A DNA stretch of 64,000 bases from Ferrovibrio sp964218355 (lineage in GTDB: Bacteria; Pseudomonadota; Alphaproteobacteria; Ferrovibrionales; Ferrovibrionaceae). The notes beneath the pieces are model-generated. The model made no database searches. It was not told where the DNA came from and saw only the letters and a program-made list of their open reading frames with translations. Positions 1 to 7,456 of the stretch are shown here, piece after piece (position 1 is the stretch's first letter; each line of letters opens with the position of its first letter). The DNA is taken from positions 260,944 to 324,943 of the forward strand of contig NZ_CAXPMC010000021.1 of the NCBI RefSeq assembly GCF_964218355.1, given 5' to 3'. Both the position numbers and the translations under genes were made by a program.

Positions 1-340
1 GGGCGATCACTGCCAGGGGCAGCCCGGTACTGAGCCAGTGCGCCAGCGTCTTGGCCAGTGCCGTCATGGCCAGTGCCAGCGGCGCCTGGGCCAGAAGGTC
101 CAGCGTGCCGTCCTCATGGTCGGCCTGGAACAGGCGGTCCAGCGACAGCATGGCCGCCAGCAGGGCGGCGACCCAGATCACGCCGGCGGCGATCCGCGCC
201 AGGACCTGGGGCTCCGGCCCCACGCCGAGCGGAAACAGGCTGACCGCCAGAACAAAGAACAGCAGCGTGTTCAGTGCCGCACCCTGGGCACCGAGCCCGA
301 GCCACAGGTCGCGCCGCACGATGGCCCAGAAGGCCGTCAT
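1..340 (-). CDS. ccmB: Haem exporter membrane protein CcmB (partial)
   Basis: CcmB is the membrane subunit of the CcmABCD complex, which serves cytochrome c maturation in the inner membrane. Only the first 113 codons are present because the window edge cuts the 3' end. The protein begins MTAFWAIVRRDLWLGLG and continues with hydrophobic stretches (NTLLFFVLAVSLFPLG, then VIWVAALLAAMLSLDRLF) followed by a polar QADHEDGTLDLL segment, which is the usual CcmB N-terminal pattern. Its ATG shares an ATGA overlap with the ccmA stop, so the two are translationally coupled. The rest of the ccm genes would lie beyond base 1. Identification is firm from both sequence and the ccmA neighbour. Confidence 0.93.
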   Translation of the reverse strand, partial: MTAFWAIVRRDLWLGLGAQGAALNTLLFFVLAVSLFPLGVGPEPQVLARIAAGVIWVAALLAAMLSLDRLFQADHEDGTLDLLAQAPLALAMTALAKTLAHWLSTGLPLAVIA

Positions 341-969
341 GCCAGCACCCCTTCCGGCAGATCGAGGACCCGGGCATCAGGCAGTGGCACCGGCACATGG
401 CTGGCCAGCAGTACGATGCCGCCGCGGCGGCGATGGCCGGCCAGGAGGCTGCCGAGCCAGGCAACGGCCTCCGAATCGAGTGCATTGGTCGGCTCGTCCA
501 GCAACCACAGGGCCGCCGGCGTGACCAGCAGCCGGGCCAGCGCCAGCCGGCGCTTCTGCCCCGCGGACAGATAGCGGCCGGGCAGGCGGCGCTGGCGGTG
601 CAGGCCGGCGGCCTCAAGGGCCGCTGCCGTCTGCCGTGCAGCCTCTGCCGCCGGCTGGCCGATCAGCCGGGCCCAGAACAGCAGGTTATCCTCGGCGGTC
701 AGTTGTGGCTTGATGGCATCCTGGTGGCCCAGATAGTACAGTCGCGCCCGATGGGCCTCGGCATCCTCTGCCACAGCCATGCCGTCCCACAGCACCCGGC
801 CGGCGGCCGGCGGCAGGAAGCCAGCCAGCAGGCGCAGCAGGCTCGATTTGCCGCTGCCATTCGGGCCGCGCAGCAGCAGCGCCTCACCGCTGGCGAGCCG
901 GAAATCCAGATCGTGAAAAAGCTGACGCTCGCCGCGGATGCAGACGAGCCCTTCGACCGCCAATGCCAT
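337..969 (-). CDS. ccmA: Haem exporter ATP-binding protein CcmA
   Basis: This is the ATPase of the Ccm complex for cytochrome c biogenesis, on the cytoplasmic face of the membrane. It is 210 aa, the family's normal length. Walker A GPNGSGKS is at residues 35-42, the ABC signature LSAGQ at 134-138 and Walker B LWLLDEP at 154-160. These short spacings are typical of CcmA. Its stop overlaps the ccmB start by an ATGA, which settles the identity among many possible small ABC ATPases. ATP hydrolysis by CcmAB is known to release haem-loaded CcmE from CcmC rather than pump haem itself. Confidence 0.95.
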   Translation of the reverse strand: MALAVEGLVCIRGERQLFHDLDFRLASGEALLLRGPNGSGKSSLLRLLAGFLPPAAGRVLWDGMAVAEDAEAHRARLYYLGHQDAIKPQLTAEDNLLFWARLIGQPAAEAARQTAAALEAAGLHRQRRLPGRYLSAGQKRRLALARLLVTPAALWLLDEPTNALDSEAVAWLGSLLAGHRRRGGIVLLASHVPVPLPDARVLDLPEGVLA

Positions 970-1037
970 AGCGGGGCAGAGTGTAGCGGCATCAGGGGCT
1001 TAAAGGCCAGAGGCGGACGATGCCGCCAGCCGGGCGC

Positions 1038-2318
1038 CTACTGGTAGCTGCGCAGGTCGGCAATCACCTTGCCATCATTGGGCAGACTGCCTGCCGCCGC
1101 CACCGCGATCGCGCCACGCAGTTTGCAGACCGCCTGCAGGCTGGCAGCAACCGCACCGGTATCGACAGCCCCCTGCACCTCGATCCTCAGCGTCATGGCA
1201 TCGAGATTGTTCTCGGAGGTCACTTCGAGGCGGGCGCGGGTTATTTCCGGGTGACGGGCCATCACCTGCGCGATCTGGCCCGGGGTGATGAACATCCCTT
1301 TGACCTTGGTGGTCTGGTCGGCCCGGCCCATCCAGCCGCGGATGCGCGGCGCCGTCCGCCCGCAGGGGCTGACCCCCGGCAGAATCGCCGACAGGTCGCC
1401 GGTGGCAAAGCGGATCATCGGATAGGCCGGATTGGCCAGCACCGTCACCACCACCTCGCCCACCTCGCCCGGCGCCACCGGATCGCCGGTGCCCGGCCGC
1501 ACGATCTCGACGATCACGTCCTCGTCGAGGATCATGCCCTCCAGTGCAGGGGATTCGTAGGCGATCAGGCCGAGTTCCGCAGTGCCGTAGGATTGCAGCA
1601 CGGCCACGCCCTTCGCCTTCAGTTCGGCGCGCAGGGATGGCGGCAGCGCTTCGCCACCGACCAGGCCTGCCTTCAGCGATGCCGTCGGCCTGCCAAGCTC
1701 GGCGCCCTTCTCAAGCAGGATCTTCAGGAAGGATGGCGTGCCGCAATAAACCTTCGGCCGCAGCTGGGCGATGGCATCGAGCTGCAATTCGGTATTGCCG
1801 ATGCCGGCGGGAAACACCGGGCAGCCGATGGCATGGGCCGACCCTTCCGTCATCCGGCCAGCCGGGGTCAGGTGGTACGAGAAGGTGTTGTGGACCAGAT
1901 CACCCGGCCGGCAGCCGGCAGCCCACATCGCCCGCGCAAACCGCCAAGGGTCTTTCGCCTTGGCATTCGGCCGGCCATAGGCTTCGTATAGCGGCCCCGG
2001 CGACTGAAAGTAATTGGCGATCTCGGAAGGCCTGGCGCCCTCAAGGCCGCCCAGCGGCGGCTTCGCTTTCTGGCGTGGCGCCAGATCGGATTTCCTGGTT
2101 ACCGGCAGTTTCGCCAGCGCTGCCAGCGACGTGATGGCCGCCGGCCGCACACCCTTGAGGATGTCCCGGTAATAGGGGCTTGCCTTCTTCGCATGCTCGA
2201 TCAGCGCCTGCAGGGCGGCCAGCTGAGCCTTCTGGCGGGCTGCAGCCGAACGGGTCTCGCGCCTGTCGTAATACTCGTCGGCCCTGATCTTCACCACCCG
2301 CTTTGCTGCCTGCGCCAC
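1038..2318 (-). CDS. PaaK-family AMP-dependent acyl-CoA ligase
   Basis: This 426-aa protein of the adenylate-forming superfamily resembles phenylacetate-CoA ligase in length and layout. GGEALPP (221-227) and SYGTAELG (243-250) are the nucleotide-binding core motifs, and a C-terminal domain starts near GWMGRADQTTKVKG. The Ser/Thr-rich phosphate loop expected before them is replaced by a segment beginning QSPGPLYEAYG (about 105-115), so this belongs to a divergent subfamily. The start is GTG, chosen because GGAGG lies seven bases upstream. It is the last gene of the Liv-type transport operon, 31 bp after the LivF homologue, so it probably activates the imported carboxylic acid as a CoA thioester. 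The substrate is not readable; an aromatic acid is plausible. Confidence 0.82.
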   Translation of the reverse strand: MAQAAKRVVKIRADEYYDRRETRSAAARQKAQLAALQALIEHAKKASPYYRDILKGVRPAAITSLAALAKLPVTRKSDLAPRQKAKPPLGGLEGARPSEIANYFQSPGPLYEAYGRPNAKAKDPWRFARAMWAAGCRPGDLVHNTFSYHLTPAGRMTEGSAHAIGCPVFPAGIGNTELQLDAIAQLRPKVYCGTPSFLKILLEKGAELGRPTASLKAGLVGGEALPPSLRAELKAKGVAVLQSYGTAELGLIAYESPALEGMILDEDVIVEIVRPGTGDPVAPGEVGEVVVTVLANPAYPMIRFATGDLSAILPGVSPCGRTAPRIRGWMGRADQTTKVKGMFITPGQIAQVMARHPEITRARLEVTSENNLDAMTLRIEVQGAVDTGAVAASLQAVCKLRGAIAVAAAGSLPNDGKVIADLRSYQ

Positions 2319-2348
2319 AACCCATCCTCCGGAAATCAGATATCGAGA

Positions 2349-3182
2349 TCAGGCCAGCCAGCGCTTGCGGCGGCGGTAATGTTTCACGTCGCGGAAGCTC
2401 ATGCGGCCACCGGCGCCAAGCCCGAGATAGAACTCCTTCACGTCGGAATTCTCGCGCAACTTGGCCGCCTCGCCGTCCATGACGATCCGGCCATTCTCGA
2501 GGATGTAGCCGTAATCGGCATAACGCAGTGCCATGTTGGTATTCTGCTCGGCAACCAGGAAGCTGACGCCGGTTTCCTTGTTCAGCTTGTGGACGATCTC
2601 GAAAATTTCCTCCACCAGCTGCGGCGCCAGTCCCATGGACGGCTCATCGAGCAGGATCATGTCCGGCTTGCTCATCAATGCGCGGCCGATCGCCGTCATC
2701 TGCTGCTCGCCACCCGAGGTATAGCCCGCAATGGATTTGCGGCGCACCTTCAGGCGCGGGAAATACGTATAGACCATCTCGAGATCCTGCGCGATCGCAC
2801 GGCTGCCATCCTTGCGCGTATAGGCGCCGGTCAGCAGGTTTTCCTCGACCGTCAGGTGGGCGAAGCAATGCCGCCCCTCCATCACCTGGATCAGGCCTTT
2901 CTTGACCACAGTGGATGGGTTGAGCTGGTCGATCCGCTCGCCGCGATAGTCGATATGGCCCTTGGTGATGTCGCCGCGCTCGGCGCGCAGCAGGTTGGAA
3001 ATCGCCTTCAGGGTGGTGGTCTTGCCGGCGCCGTTGGCGCCCAGCAGGGCTACGATCCCGCCCTTGGGCACCTGCAGCGACACGCCCTTGAGAACCAGGA
3101 TCACGTGGTTGTAGATCACCTCGATATTGCTGATCGACAGCAGGGGTGGCTCGGCAGCGGCAGCGCTCGTCTGGGCGGTCAT
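2349..3182 (-). CDS. livF: Branched-chain amino acid-type ABC transporter ATPase (LivF family)
   Basis: This is one of two cytoplasmic ATPases of a HAAT-family importer. At 277 aa, it has Walker A GANGAGKTT at 48-56, then signature TSGGEQQM and Walker B MILLDEPSMGLAP, the usual LivF pattern. A C-terminal tail rich in Arg/Lys (RDVKHYRRRKRW) extends beyond the standard LivF core. I place the start at MTAQ; an upstream GTG at 3203 is in frame but has no Shine-Dalgarno and would begin inside a strong hairpin. The gene follows the substrate-binding protein gene and precedes the PaaK-like ligase. LivF-like proteins next to CoA ligases are common in operons for aromatic acids, so amino acids need not be the substrate. 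Confidence 0.9.
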   Translation of the reverse strand: MTAQTSAAAAEPPLLSISNIEVIYNHVILVLKGVSLQVPKGGIVALLGANGAGKTTTLKAISNLLRAERGDITKGHIDYRGERIDQLNPSTVVKKGLIQVMEGRHCFAHLTVEENLLTGAYTRKDGSRAIAQDLEMVYTYFPRLKVRRKSIAGYTSGGEQQMTAIGRALMSKPDMILLDEPSMGLAPQLVEEIFEIVHKLNKETGVSFLVAEQNTNMALRYADYGYILENGRIVMDGEAAKLRENSDVKEFYLGLGAGGRMSFRDVKHYRRRKRWLA

Positions 3183-3211
3183 GGTCTGAATCCGGTTGGA
3201 CACGGGAAGGG

Positions 3212-3244
3212 GCTGCCCCCGCCGGCCTGGCCGGCGGGGGCAGC
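3212..3244 (-). promoter_or_regulatory. Intercistronic hairpin after the Liv-type SBP gene
   Basis: Bases 3212-3226 and 3230-3244 form a perfect 15-bp GC-rich stem with a 3-base loop. It lies 7 bases after the stop codon of the substrate-binding protein gene and upstream of livF. There is no T-run, so it is more likely an mRNA 3'-end stabiliser or partial block than a full terminator. It could explain higher expression of the binding protein than of the downstream genes. Confidence 0.7.
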
Positions 3245-3251
3245 TGAGTGG

Positions 3252-4562
3252 TTACGACCGGGCGCAGTTGCGCGAGGCAATATTCTTCTCGCGCGCATAG
3301 GCATCCGCATCACGCAGATAAAGCGGCCACAGCTTTTGATTTTCCGGCAGAATCCAGTCGCTGGCATTCTTCCACTGGTCGCCGGTCCACTGCACGACAA
3401 CGATCTTGCCATCACCCAGATGATTGTCGCATGCCATCTTGATCGGCTGCAGGAAACCCTTCAGACCGAGCTTGGCGATGCTGTCATCGGTCAGGTTGAT
3501 CGCCTCGAAGCCGTCACGCGACTGCTCGCCGGTCATAACCTTGCCCTTGCCGTACTTCTCCTGGGCAGCACGCAGGGCCTCGACCGTGAACATGGCATTC
3601 ATGGCGCCACGCAGATAGCCGATCTCGCCATAATGCTTGCCGCCATTCGACGCCTTGCCCTTGTCGACAAGGTGGGTCTTCAGGTCCTTCAGCAGGCCAA
3701 GGTCTTTCGACGCGCCATGGAAGCTGAGACCCTTGTAGCCCTTCGCCGCAGGGCCGGCCGCCTGCACGTCACTGTCCTGGCTGGACCACCAGACACCCAG
3801 CATCTTCTCACGCGGGAACCCGACCGCAGCCGCCTCCTTCAGCGACACCGCGTTCATGGCACCCCAGCCCTGCAGGTAGACGAAGTCCGGCCGCATCTGG
3901 CGAATCTGCAGCCAGATTGACTTCTGCTCCAGACCCGGCGCCGGCACGGGCACCAGTTCCAGCTTGAACCCGATTTCCTCGGCATAGTTCTGGAAGACCG
4001 GGATCGGCTCCTTGCCGTAGGCGATGTCGATATAGACATACGCGATCTTCTTGCCCTTCAGTTTGTCCTTGCCGCCAACTTCCTTGGCGAAGTACTGCAC
4101 GCCGGCAGAAGCGCCGCCCCAGTAGGTGGCAGGTGCGGTGAAGACCCACGGGAAGATATTGCCGACCGTGGCTGAAGCGCGGCCATAGCCCATCGAGAAG
4201 ATCACCGACTTGTCGGCAGCGGCGCGGTCGATCAGTGCATAGGTGATGCCGGTCGAATAGGGGCTGAAGATGGTGCCGCCCTGCGCCTTCAGGCGTTCGT
4301 AGCATTCGACGCCGCGCTCGGTATTGTACTGCGTTTCACATTCCTCGACGCGCAGCTTGACGCCATTCAGGCCGCCGTCGCGGGCATTGATCAGGTTGAT
4401 GTAGTCGGAAAACCCGTCGGCGACCGGAATGCCGCTCGGCGCATAAGGGCCGGTACGGTAAACCATCGACGGAATGACCTGCTCCTGCGCCGAAACGGCA
4501 AAAGCCGCACCAGCCAGGGATGCGCCCATGACGAGGGACGCGACCCACTTGGTTGCTTTCAT
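3252..4562 (-). CDS. ABC transporter substrate-binding protein (Peripla_BP_6 / LivK-like)
   Basis: This periplasmic receptor of the Liv-type importer is 436 aa. It has a clear Sec signal peptide (MKATKWVASLVMGASLAGAA, cleavage after AVSA), then a type I periplasmic binding fold. It is longer than classical LivK (about 370 aa) and resembles the long receptors of aromatic or organic acid importers. Recognisable parts are the TGPYAPSGIPVADGF N-terminus, GVKLRVEECETQYN and the central YAEEIGFKLELVPVPAPG. GGAGGAAAAGAAAG precedes the ATG. It sits between livM and livF and is followed by a 15-bp hairpin. With CoA ligases at both operon ends, an organic acid ligand is more likely than a free amino acid; this is inference. 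Confidence 0.9.
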   Translation of the reverse strand: MKATKWVASLVMGASLAGAAFAVSAQEQVIPSMVYRTGPYAPSGIPVADGFSDYINLINARDGGLNGVKLRVEECETQYNTERGVECYERLKAQGGTIFSPYSTGITYALIDRAAADKSVIFSMGYGRASATVGNIFPWVFTAPATYWGGASAGVQYFAKEVGGKDKLKGKKIAYVYIDIAYGKEPIPVFQNYAEEIGFKLELVPVPAPGLEQKSIWLQIRQMRPDFVYLQGWGAMNAVSLKEAAAVGFPREKMLGVWWSSQDSDVQAAGPAAKGYKGLSFHGASKDLGLLKDLKTHLVDKGKASNGGKHYGEIGYLRGAMNAMFTVEALRAAQEKYGKGKVMTGEQSRDGFEAINLTDDSIAKLGLKGFLQPIKMACDNHLGDGKIVVVQWTGDQWKNASDWILPENQKLWPLYLRDADAYAREKNIASRNCARS

Positions 4563-4585
4563 CTTTCTTTTCCTCCCGGTTATGG

Positions 4586-4605
4586 GCCCGCCCTTGTGGG
4601 CGGGC
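4586..4605 (-). promoter_or_regulatory. Hairpin between livM and the SBP gene
   Basis: GCCCGCCC (4586-4593) and GGGCGGGC (4598-4605) form a perfect 8-bp stem with loop TTGT. It lies in the roughly 120-bp spacer between the livM stop and the SBP start, the longest spacer of this operon. No T-run follows. It may be a processing site or part of a secondary-promoter leader for the binding protein; this is inference. Confidence 0.5.
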
Positions 4606-4681
4606 GTTACTGAAACCCTAACATGTCAGAACCGAACCACAAACCCGGATTGGGTATCCCGGGCCTTCTGCCGGCCTACAC

Positions 4682-5746
4682 TCAGTACGGGAACGGCCAG
4701 ATTCGCAACTTCTCCTTGGCAATCTGCCACAGTCGCGCCAGCCCATGAGGCTCGACGATCAGGAACACAACGATCAGCGCGCCGAACACCATGAATTCCA
4801 GATGCGACACCAGCGCGGTCGACAGATCGAAACCGAGTGTCGGCGGCACCCGGGTCAGGAAGATCGGCAGCAGCAGGATGAAAAAGGCGCCAAGGAAATT
4901 TCCCAGGATCGAGCCAAGGCCGCCAATGATCACCATGAAAAGGACCTGGAAAGACAGGTTGATTCCGAAACCGTCCGGCTCGGTCGAACCAAGATAAACG
5001 AAAAGATAAAGCGCGCCGGCAATACCGGTATAGAAGGATGACACGGCAAAGGCCGACAGCTTTGCCACGACCGGCCGGATGCCGATGATCTCGGCGGCGA
5101 TGTCCATGTCCCGTATCGCCATCCATTGCCGGCCCGGATTGCTGCGCACAAGATTCTTCGCCGCCAGCGTCAGAATCACCACCACGCCAAGAGCAAACAG
5201 GTATTTTTCCATCGGCTCGTTGATTGTCCAGCCGAACAGTACCAGCTCCGGCACCGAAATGACGCCAGAGCTGTTGTAATTGGTCAGCCAGCCCCATTTG
5301 ACAAACAGCCAGGGCAGGAAGAACTGCGCCGCCAGGGTTGCCACGGCAAGATAGAAGCCCTTGATGCGCATGGACGGCAGGCCGAATATCATGCCGATCA
5401 CCGCGGTGATCAGTCCGGCCAGCACAAAGACCACGAGCAGGTTTAGATCGGGAATGCGGTAGGCGATGTTCCATGCCGCCACTGCGCCAACACCCATGAA
5501 GGCACCGGTGCCGAGCGACAGCTGGCCGCAATAACCAGTCAGGATATTCAGCCCCAGTGCCGCCAGCGACAGGCAGAGAAAAGGGATCAGCAGCGCGGTG
5601 TAGAGATAATCGGTGGCAACCAGCGGCACGCCAACGAAGGTCAGCAGCATCAGCAGGCCGAAAAAGAACCGGTCCTGCGGAATGGTGAAGATCGCCTGAT
5701 CGGCGGGATAGGAGGTCTTGAACTGGCCGGATTCGCGATAGAACAT
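4682..5746 (-). CDS. livM: Branched-chain amino acid-type ABC permease (LivM family)
   Basis: This is the second inner-membrane permease of the Liv-type importer, 354 aa with about ten hydrophobic segments. LNILTGYCGQLSLGTGAFMG is the strongly conserved LivM signature around residue 80. The EAA-like region is near GIRPVVAKLSAFAVSSFYTG, and the C-terminal part carries IIGGLGSILGNFLGA. The start is MFYRESGQFK at 5746, preceded by GGGAG ten bases upstream; an upstream in-frame ATG would overlap livH heavily. Its stop lies about 120 bp before the substrate-binding protein gene. It pairs with the LivH product to form the translocation pore. Confidence 0.93.
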   Translation of the reverse strand: MFYRESGQFKTSYPADQAIFTIPQDRFFFGLLMLLTFVGVPLVATDYLYTALLIPFLCLSLAALGLNILTGYCGQLSLGTGAFMGVGAVAAWNIAYRIPDLNLLVVFVLAGLITAVIGMIFGLPSMRIKGFYLAVATLAAQFFLPWLFVKWGWLTNYNSSGVISVPELVLFGWTINEPMEKYLFALGVVVILTLAAKNLVRSNPGRQWMAIRDMDIAAEIIGIRPVVAKLSAFAVSSFYTGIAGALYLFVYLGSTEPDGFGINLSFQVLFMVIIGGLGSILGNFLGAFFILLLPIFLTRVPPTLGFDLSTALVSHLEFMVFGALIVVFLIVEPHGLARLWQIAKEKLRIWPFPY

Positions 5747-5762
5747 CGTGACTGCTCCCGTC

Positions 5763-6647
5763 TCACACGCGCTCGATGATTTTTTCGCCGAACAGCCCCT
5801 GCGGACGGACCAGCAGGAAGCCCAGCGCCACCACATACGCAAACCAGTTCTCGATCCCGCCGCCGACGAACGGCCCGATGTAGATTTCCGCCAGCTTCTC
5901 GCCGGCCCCGATGATCAGGCCGCCGATGATGGCGCCGGGAATGGAGGTGAAACCGCCAAGGATCAGCACCGGCAGCGCCTTCAGCGCCAGCGTGACGATG
6001 GCCGGCTGCACCCCCAGCTTGGACCCCCACATCACACCGGCAACCAGCGCCACCAGGCCGGCAATTGACCAGACGATCACCCAGATCACGTTGAGCGGGA
6101 TGCCAACCGACTGGGCAGCCTGGTGGTCGTCGGCAACCGCCCGCAGGGCGCGGCCGACGCGCGTTTTCTGGAACACCACCAGTACAGCCAGCAGGAAGGC
6201 GGCGACCATCGTCGCCCACAGGTCGAAGGACTGGATCAGGATATCGCCATCGAACAGCAGGATCGGGTCGGTCGGGATTCCCACATCCAGCTGGCGCACA
6301 TTGCTGCCCCAGATCAGCTGCCCGAAACCATCCAGGAAAAACGACACGCCGATGGTGGCCATGAACAGGATGATGCCCTCCTGGTTGACCAGGTGGCGCA
6401 GCACCAGCCGCTCGATCACGCCGGCCAGCAGAATCATCACCGCGATGGTGAGGATCAGCGATATCCACAACGGCAGGCCAAGCTCGATGAACCCCACGAA
6501 GAACAGCCCGGCGAACAGGACCATGGCACCCTGTGCGAAATTGAAGACCCCGGAAGCCTTGAAAATCAGCACAAATCCCAACGCCACCAGAGAATACATC
6601 ACGCCGGCCATCAGGCCGCCGATCAGAACCTCGAAGAAAAACGCCAT
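5763..6647 (-). CDS. livH: Branched-chain amino acid-type ABC permease (LivH family)
   Basis: This is the first inner-membrane permease of the Liv-type importer, 294 aa, the usual LivH size. The N-terminus MAFFFEVLIGGLMAGVMYSL and the following ALGFVLIFKASGVFNFAQGA are the classic LivH signature. About eight hydrophobic helices follow, with SIPGAIIGGLIIGAGE near the C-terminus. AAGGGGGCC precedes the ATG. It lies 11 bp after the LivG stop and 16 bp before livM, in an unbroken operon. Confidence 0.94.
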   Translation of the reverse strand: MAFFFEVLIGGLMAGVMYSLVALGFVLIFKASGVFNFAQGAMVLFAGLFFVGFIELGLPLWISLILTIAVMILLAGVIERLVLRHLVNQEGIILFMATIGVSFFLDGFGQLIWGSNVRQLDVGIPTDPILLFDGDILIQSFDLWATMVAAFLLAVLVVFQKTRVGRALRAVADDHQAAQSVGIPLNVIWVIVWSIAGLVALVAGVMWGSKLGVQPAIVTLALKALPVLILGGFTSIPGAIIGGLIIGAGEKLAEIYIGPFVGGGIENWFAYVVALGFLLVRPQGLFGEKIIERV

Positions 6648-6658
6648 CTGCGGCCCCC

Positions 6659-7450
6659 TTAATGCTGCACGCCGAGATAGGCGTCGATCACCGCCTGGTT
6701 GCCCTTGATCTCTTCCGGCACGCCGTCGCCAATCTTGCGGCCGTAATCCAGCACGACGACGCGGTCGGAAATGTCCATGACGACACCCATGTCATGCTCG
6801 ATCAGACAGATCGTGGTGCCGAATTCATCGTTCACATCGAGGATGAAGCGGCACATGTCCTGCTTTTCCTCCAGATTCATGCCGGCCATTGGCTCGTCCA
6901 GCAGCAGCAGGCTCGGCTCCGCCGCCAGTGCACGGCCAAGCTCGACCCGCTTCTGCAGCCCGTAGGGCAGCCGGCCGACCGGCACCTTGCGGATTGCCTC
7001 GATTTCGAGGAAATCGATGATGCGCTCGCAAAATTCGCGATGAACGATCTGTTCTTTCTCGGCCGGTCCCTTGTAGATCGCCGAACTGAGCAGGCCGGCT
7101 TTCATCTTGAGCAGCCGGCCGGTCATGATGTTGTCCAAGGTCGACATGCCCTTGAACAGGGCGATGTTCTGGAATGTCCGGGCGATGCCCTGGCTGGCAG
7201 CCTCATGCGGCCGCATCTGCCGGCGGGCCGCACCACGATAGGTGATGGTGCCTTCCTGCGGGTGGTAGAAGCCGTTGATGCAGTTCAGCATCGAGGATTT
7301 GCCGGCGCCGTTCGGTCCGATGATGGCGAGAACCTCATGCTCGCGAATCTCGAAGCTGATATCGGTCAGGGCTTTGACGCCGCCGAAGGACAGGCTGATA
7401 TTGTCGACCTTCAGCAGAACGTCACCGATCTTCTTCTGTGCCATGCTCAT
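6659..7450 (-). CDS. livG: Branched-chain amino acid-type ABC transporter ATPase (LivG family)
   Basis: This is the partner ATPase of the LivF homologue, 263 aa. Walker A is GPNGAGKSS near residue 45. The conserved LivG stretch GIARTFQNIALFKGMSTLDN is followed by Walker B SLLLLDEPMAGMN and the C-terminal LDYGRKIGDGVPEEIKGN. The canonical LSGGQ signature is replaced by LPYGLQKRVELGRAL, as is usual for LivG proteins close to organic acid transporters. The start is 6 bp after the stop of the upstream acyl-CoA synthetase, with AGG in the overlapping region, so it is cotranscribed with it. Confidence 0.93.
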   Translation of the reverse strand: MSMAQKKIGDVLLKVDNISLSFGGVKALTDISFEIREHEVLAIIGPNGAGKSSMLNCINGFYHPQEGTITYRGAARRQMRPHEAASQGIARTFQNIALFKGMSTLDNIMTGRLLKMKAGLLSSAIYKGPAEKEQIVHREFCERIIDFLEIEAIRKVPVGRLPYGLQKRVELGRALAAEPSLLLLDEPMAGMNLEEKQDMCRFILDVNDEFGTTICLIEHDMGVVMDISDRVVVLDYGRKIGDGVPEEIKGNQAVIDAYLGVQH

Positions 7451-7456
7451 ATGCGG

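Noticed and set aside
2193..3920. A 575-codon plus-strand open frame opposite livF and the SBP gene, and many similar ones elsewhere
   Set aside because: They are mirror frames of GC-rich genes, without ribosome sites or recognisable domains.
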